Notes under the pieces: model-generated
Told to the model about the DNA's origin: nothing
The model's input: only the letters and a program-made list of their open reading frames with translations
Database searches by the model: none
Source: an uncultured Christensenella sp.
GTDB taxonomy: Bacteria > Bacillota > Clostridia > Christensenellales > UBA3700
Direction: 5' to 3'
DNA: 35,265 nt
Assembly: GCA_910584035.1 (NCBI GenBank)
Contig: CAJTZR010000006.1
Coordinates: 1 to 35,265, forward strand
Shown here: positions 33,661 through 35,265 of the stretch, one piece after another
Numbering within the stretch: the stretch's first letter is position 1
How the letters are laid out: every line of letters begins with the position of its first letter
Made by a program: the position numbers and the translations under genes

Positions 33661-33998
33661 TTGATTAGATAAGACTGCTAAGTTATTTTAGCAGTCTATT
33701 TAATAAAAGTCAGTTAATTTTTTAGTTTACGAATTAATAGAATAGTTTTTAAATAGTATAGTATTAGTTGGTAATAAAGTTAAATTTTGCAAGTCAATAT
33801 TTTAAATAGTTTAAGCTTATTAGAATTAGTGGTGACTTGAAAAGTAATTTATGAATTACTATAATATTAAAATTATTATGCATTTCTTTTGATTGTGCAA
33901 GAATATAAAATATCAATCTTATTTAGTTAAAATAGTTAATTAAATTAGTTGATAAATAGTTTTTTAAAGTTTATTTTTATTTTGATTTGGAGGTCGTT
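33661..33998. other. Intergenic spacer, 338 bases
   Basis: After the terminator it is uniformly AT-rich. I see no well-spaced promoter for the PAP2 gene and no small coding sequence. Confidence 0.5.
33672..33700 (+). terminator. Rho-independent terminator
   Basis: AGACTGCTAA (33672-33681) and TTAGCAGTCT (33688-33697) pair perfectly with a 6-base loop, followed by ATTT. Confidence 0.75.
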
Positions 33999-34850
33999 GT
34001 GGCAGAAAGTATAAATACAGCTTTTAGTGGTTTTGATTATGCAATTATGGAATTTGGGCATAATTTGCACAATCAAGCGGGTGGCTTTTTTGATGGTTTT
34101 ATGCGGTTTATAACAGTGTTCGGTGATGGTGGAATTATTTTAATTTTGCTAGCTATCGGTTTAATTGCATTTAAAAAGACTAGAAAAATTGGTATAACTA
34201 TGCTAGGTGCAATTGTTATTGGTGCTTTGATTACTAATATAACAGTTAAGCCACTTGTTGCAAGACCTCGACCATTTTATGACGAAAGTTCAATTTTTTA
34301 TACTTGGTGGAAAGCTGCTGGTGCTGTTCCAGAAAGTGGTTATTCTTTCCCATCAGGACACGCAACTGCAAGTATGGCAGCAATGATGGCATTTTTCCTT
34401 GCGGGTAATAAAAAGTATAGTTGGACAGGTTTTATATTGGCATTGCTAATAGGTTTTTCAAGAATTTATTTGTGCGTACATTATCCGTCAGATGTTTTGT
34501 TTGGCTTTATTGTTGGTATAATTGCTGGTAGTTTATCTTTCCTTATTGTATGGCTTGCATATAAGTATTTAAAGGATACTAAGCTTGGTGATATTTTATA
34601 TAATAAAGATATTATTACATTATATAATTATATAAAGGCAAAAATAGATAAAAATAAGCAAGTAAAAGTTGCGAGTGGTGCAGATAATATTGATACAAAT
34701 GCTCTAGCAGAAAAAGACGAAATAAATAATATTGAAAATACCAATAATGCAGAAATTACTAATCACAATTCTGATAATTCTGTAGTTGTAACTGATAATA
34801 TAGATAATTCTGGAGAACAAAATAAAACTGAAATTAATGATAAAAAATAG
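33999..34850 (+). CDS. PAP2-family membrane phosphatase
   Basis: I choose the GTG at 33999 because a GGAGG sits five bases before it; the in-frame TTG at 33987 overlaps that site. The 283-residue protein has about six membrane helices and the three PAP2 motifs: KPLVARPRP (K-x6-R-P), PSGHATAS and SRIYLCVHYPSDV, with the motif 2 and motif 3 histidines as catalytic residues. Such enzymes dephosphorylate lipid phosphates outside the membrane, for example undecaprenyl diphosphate or phosphatidylglycerol phosphate; the exact substrate is not decided. After the last helix comes a hydrophilic tail of about 85 residues, rich in Asn and Asp in its final 58, which is not part of the enzyme family. Confidence 0.88.
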   Translation: MAESINTAFSGFDYAIMEFGHNLHNQAGGFFDGFMRFITVFGDGGIILILLAIGLIAFKKTRKIGITMLGAIVIGALITNITVKPLVARPRPFYDESSIFYTWWKAAGAVPESGYSFPSGHATASMAAMMAFFLAGNKKYSWTGFILALLIGFSRIYLCVHYPSDVLFGFIVGIIAGSLSFLIVWLAYKYLKDTKLGDILYNKDIITLYNYIKAKIDKNKQVKVASGADNIDTNALAEKDEINNIENTNNAEITNHNSDNSVVVTDNIDNSGEQNKTEINDKK

Positions 34851-35158
34851 TATATTATTTAGTTTTTAGCAAAAGATTTTATGTTTGATATTAAGTTTAT
34901 TGTTTTGACTGTAGCAAATCACCTAAATTGGTAATTTACAATAACTGAATTAAATTTAAACGAGAAACTCTATGATAATAAGTGAATTAAATCAAAAATT
35001 TAAAATTTAATAACTAATTAAAATTTATTTCTCATAGTTTAAATATAATTAATTGCAATGTAAATTTGATATATAAACAATATTTAATTTTAAGGGGAAG
35101 AAATATTTGAATTTTTAATATTATAAATCAAATCTTATAAATAAAATAGGGGAAAAAT
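34851..35158. other. Intergenic spacer, 308 bases
   Basis: AT-rich; an imperfect, widely spaced inverted repeat (GAGAAACTC near 34962 against TTTCTC near 35028) is the only structure I notice. No gene is supported before the start at 35159. Confidence 0.45.
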
Positions 35159-35265
35159 ATGGGAATGAATAAAAAAGCCAGAATTGCTATGATTGGCTTA
35201 GGCGGTAGAGGATTAGGTTTGTTGAGAATAAACCTTGTGCATATGCCAAATGTTGAGATTGTAGG
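35159..35265 (+). CDS. Gfo/Idh/MocA-family oxidoreductase, N-terminal fragment
   Basis: Only the first 35 codons lie in the window. After KKARIAMIGLGGRGLGLL comes NLVHMPNVEIV, the first strand, glycine-rich dinucleotide loop (GLGGRG) and second strand of the NAD(P)-binding Rossmann domain as in Gfo/Idh/MocA sugar dehydrogenases, where the P-N/D-V-E-I/V-V strand is characteristic. AGGGG precedes the ATG at 35159; a second ATG at 35165 is also possible. The reaction cannot be inferred from this fragment. Confidence 0.75.
   Translation, partial: MGMNKKARIAMIGLGGRGLGLLRINLVHMPNVEIV

Noticed and set aside
1..35265. tRNA, rRNA, insertion sequences, integrase or restriction-type defence genes
   Set aside because: I looked for cloverleaf-like GGTTCGA elements, transposase-like frames and terminal inverted repeats, and saw none I could support.

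Overview
The window reads as chromosome of a low-GC, Gram-positive anaerobe of the Bacillota, most likely an uncultured Clostridia-type gut or rumen bacterium. Signs of this are the very AT-rich spacers, AGGAGG-type ribosome binding sites, sigma-A promoters (TTGACA-17-TATAAT class), Gram-positive lipoprotein signal peptides (LVGC, LTGC), a CsoR copper switch, a BirA-type operator on bioY, a rubredoxin, DUF1540 and a dockerin. The standard genetic code is used. This placement is inference; there is no rRNA or tRNA in the window to test it.

Layout. 1-2917: end of a large secreted beta-helix/MBG/dockerin protein. 3659-5069: two phage-tail-like genes with no other phage genes around them. 5155-6126: gpsA. 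6603-7979 (minus): an O-antigen ligase/Wzy-type membrane protein. 8242-9252: a lipoprotein. 9924-10235 (minus): a double DUF1540 protein. 10422-11087: a small kinase-fold protein. 11244-14700: a tight run of XRE regulator, mutarotase-fold DUF4380-like protein, protease-like lipoprotein lacking its catalytic residues, active HtrA-like serine protease lipoprotein and S51 peptidase. 14910-17556: the DUF512 radical-SAM-like protein and der. 17802-19637: type Ic aspartate aminotransferase and an FMN reductase. 19883-21412 (minus): a GH31 glycosidase of MYORG type. 21717-24682: a copper-type operon of csoR and a P1B ATPase. 25302-26861: a cytoplasmic GH20 hexosaminidase. 27366-27950: a SLOG/LOG-like protein. 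28274-28432: rubredoxin. 28782-29633 (minus): bioY. 29809-31180: a membrane protein and rsmI. 31483-32046 (minus): an Asn-rich low-complexity protein. 32203-33660: a DUF5050-like lipoprotein. 33999-34850: a PAP2 phosphatase. 35159-end: start of a Gfo/Idh/MocA oxidoreductase.

The most striking object is the P-type ATPase at 22061-24682. In place of HMA domains it carries fourteen near-identical 12-14 residue Cys-Cys-Cys-(Gly/Glu)-His units, about 46 cysteines ahead of the first membrane helix. It sits behind a CsoR gene whose promoter overlaps a TACCCC/GGGGTA operator containing a run of nine C. The other observation worth testing is the tandem pair at 12381-14076, where an intact secreted serine protease follows a shorter-motif relative that appears to have lost its catalytic His and Ser. 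A short intergenic motif (core AAAATCGGTATTAAA) recurs near gene ends, and Asn-rich low-complexity tails recur on unrelated proteins.

Most genes sit in small transcription units separated by clear hairpin terminators. The glycosidases (GH31, GH20), the mutarotase-fold protein and the dockerin protein point to a carbohydrate-scavenging lifestyle.
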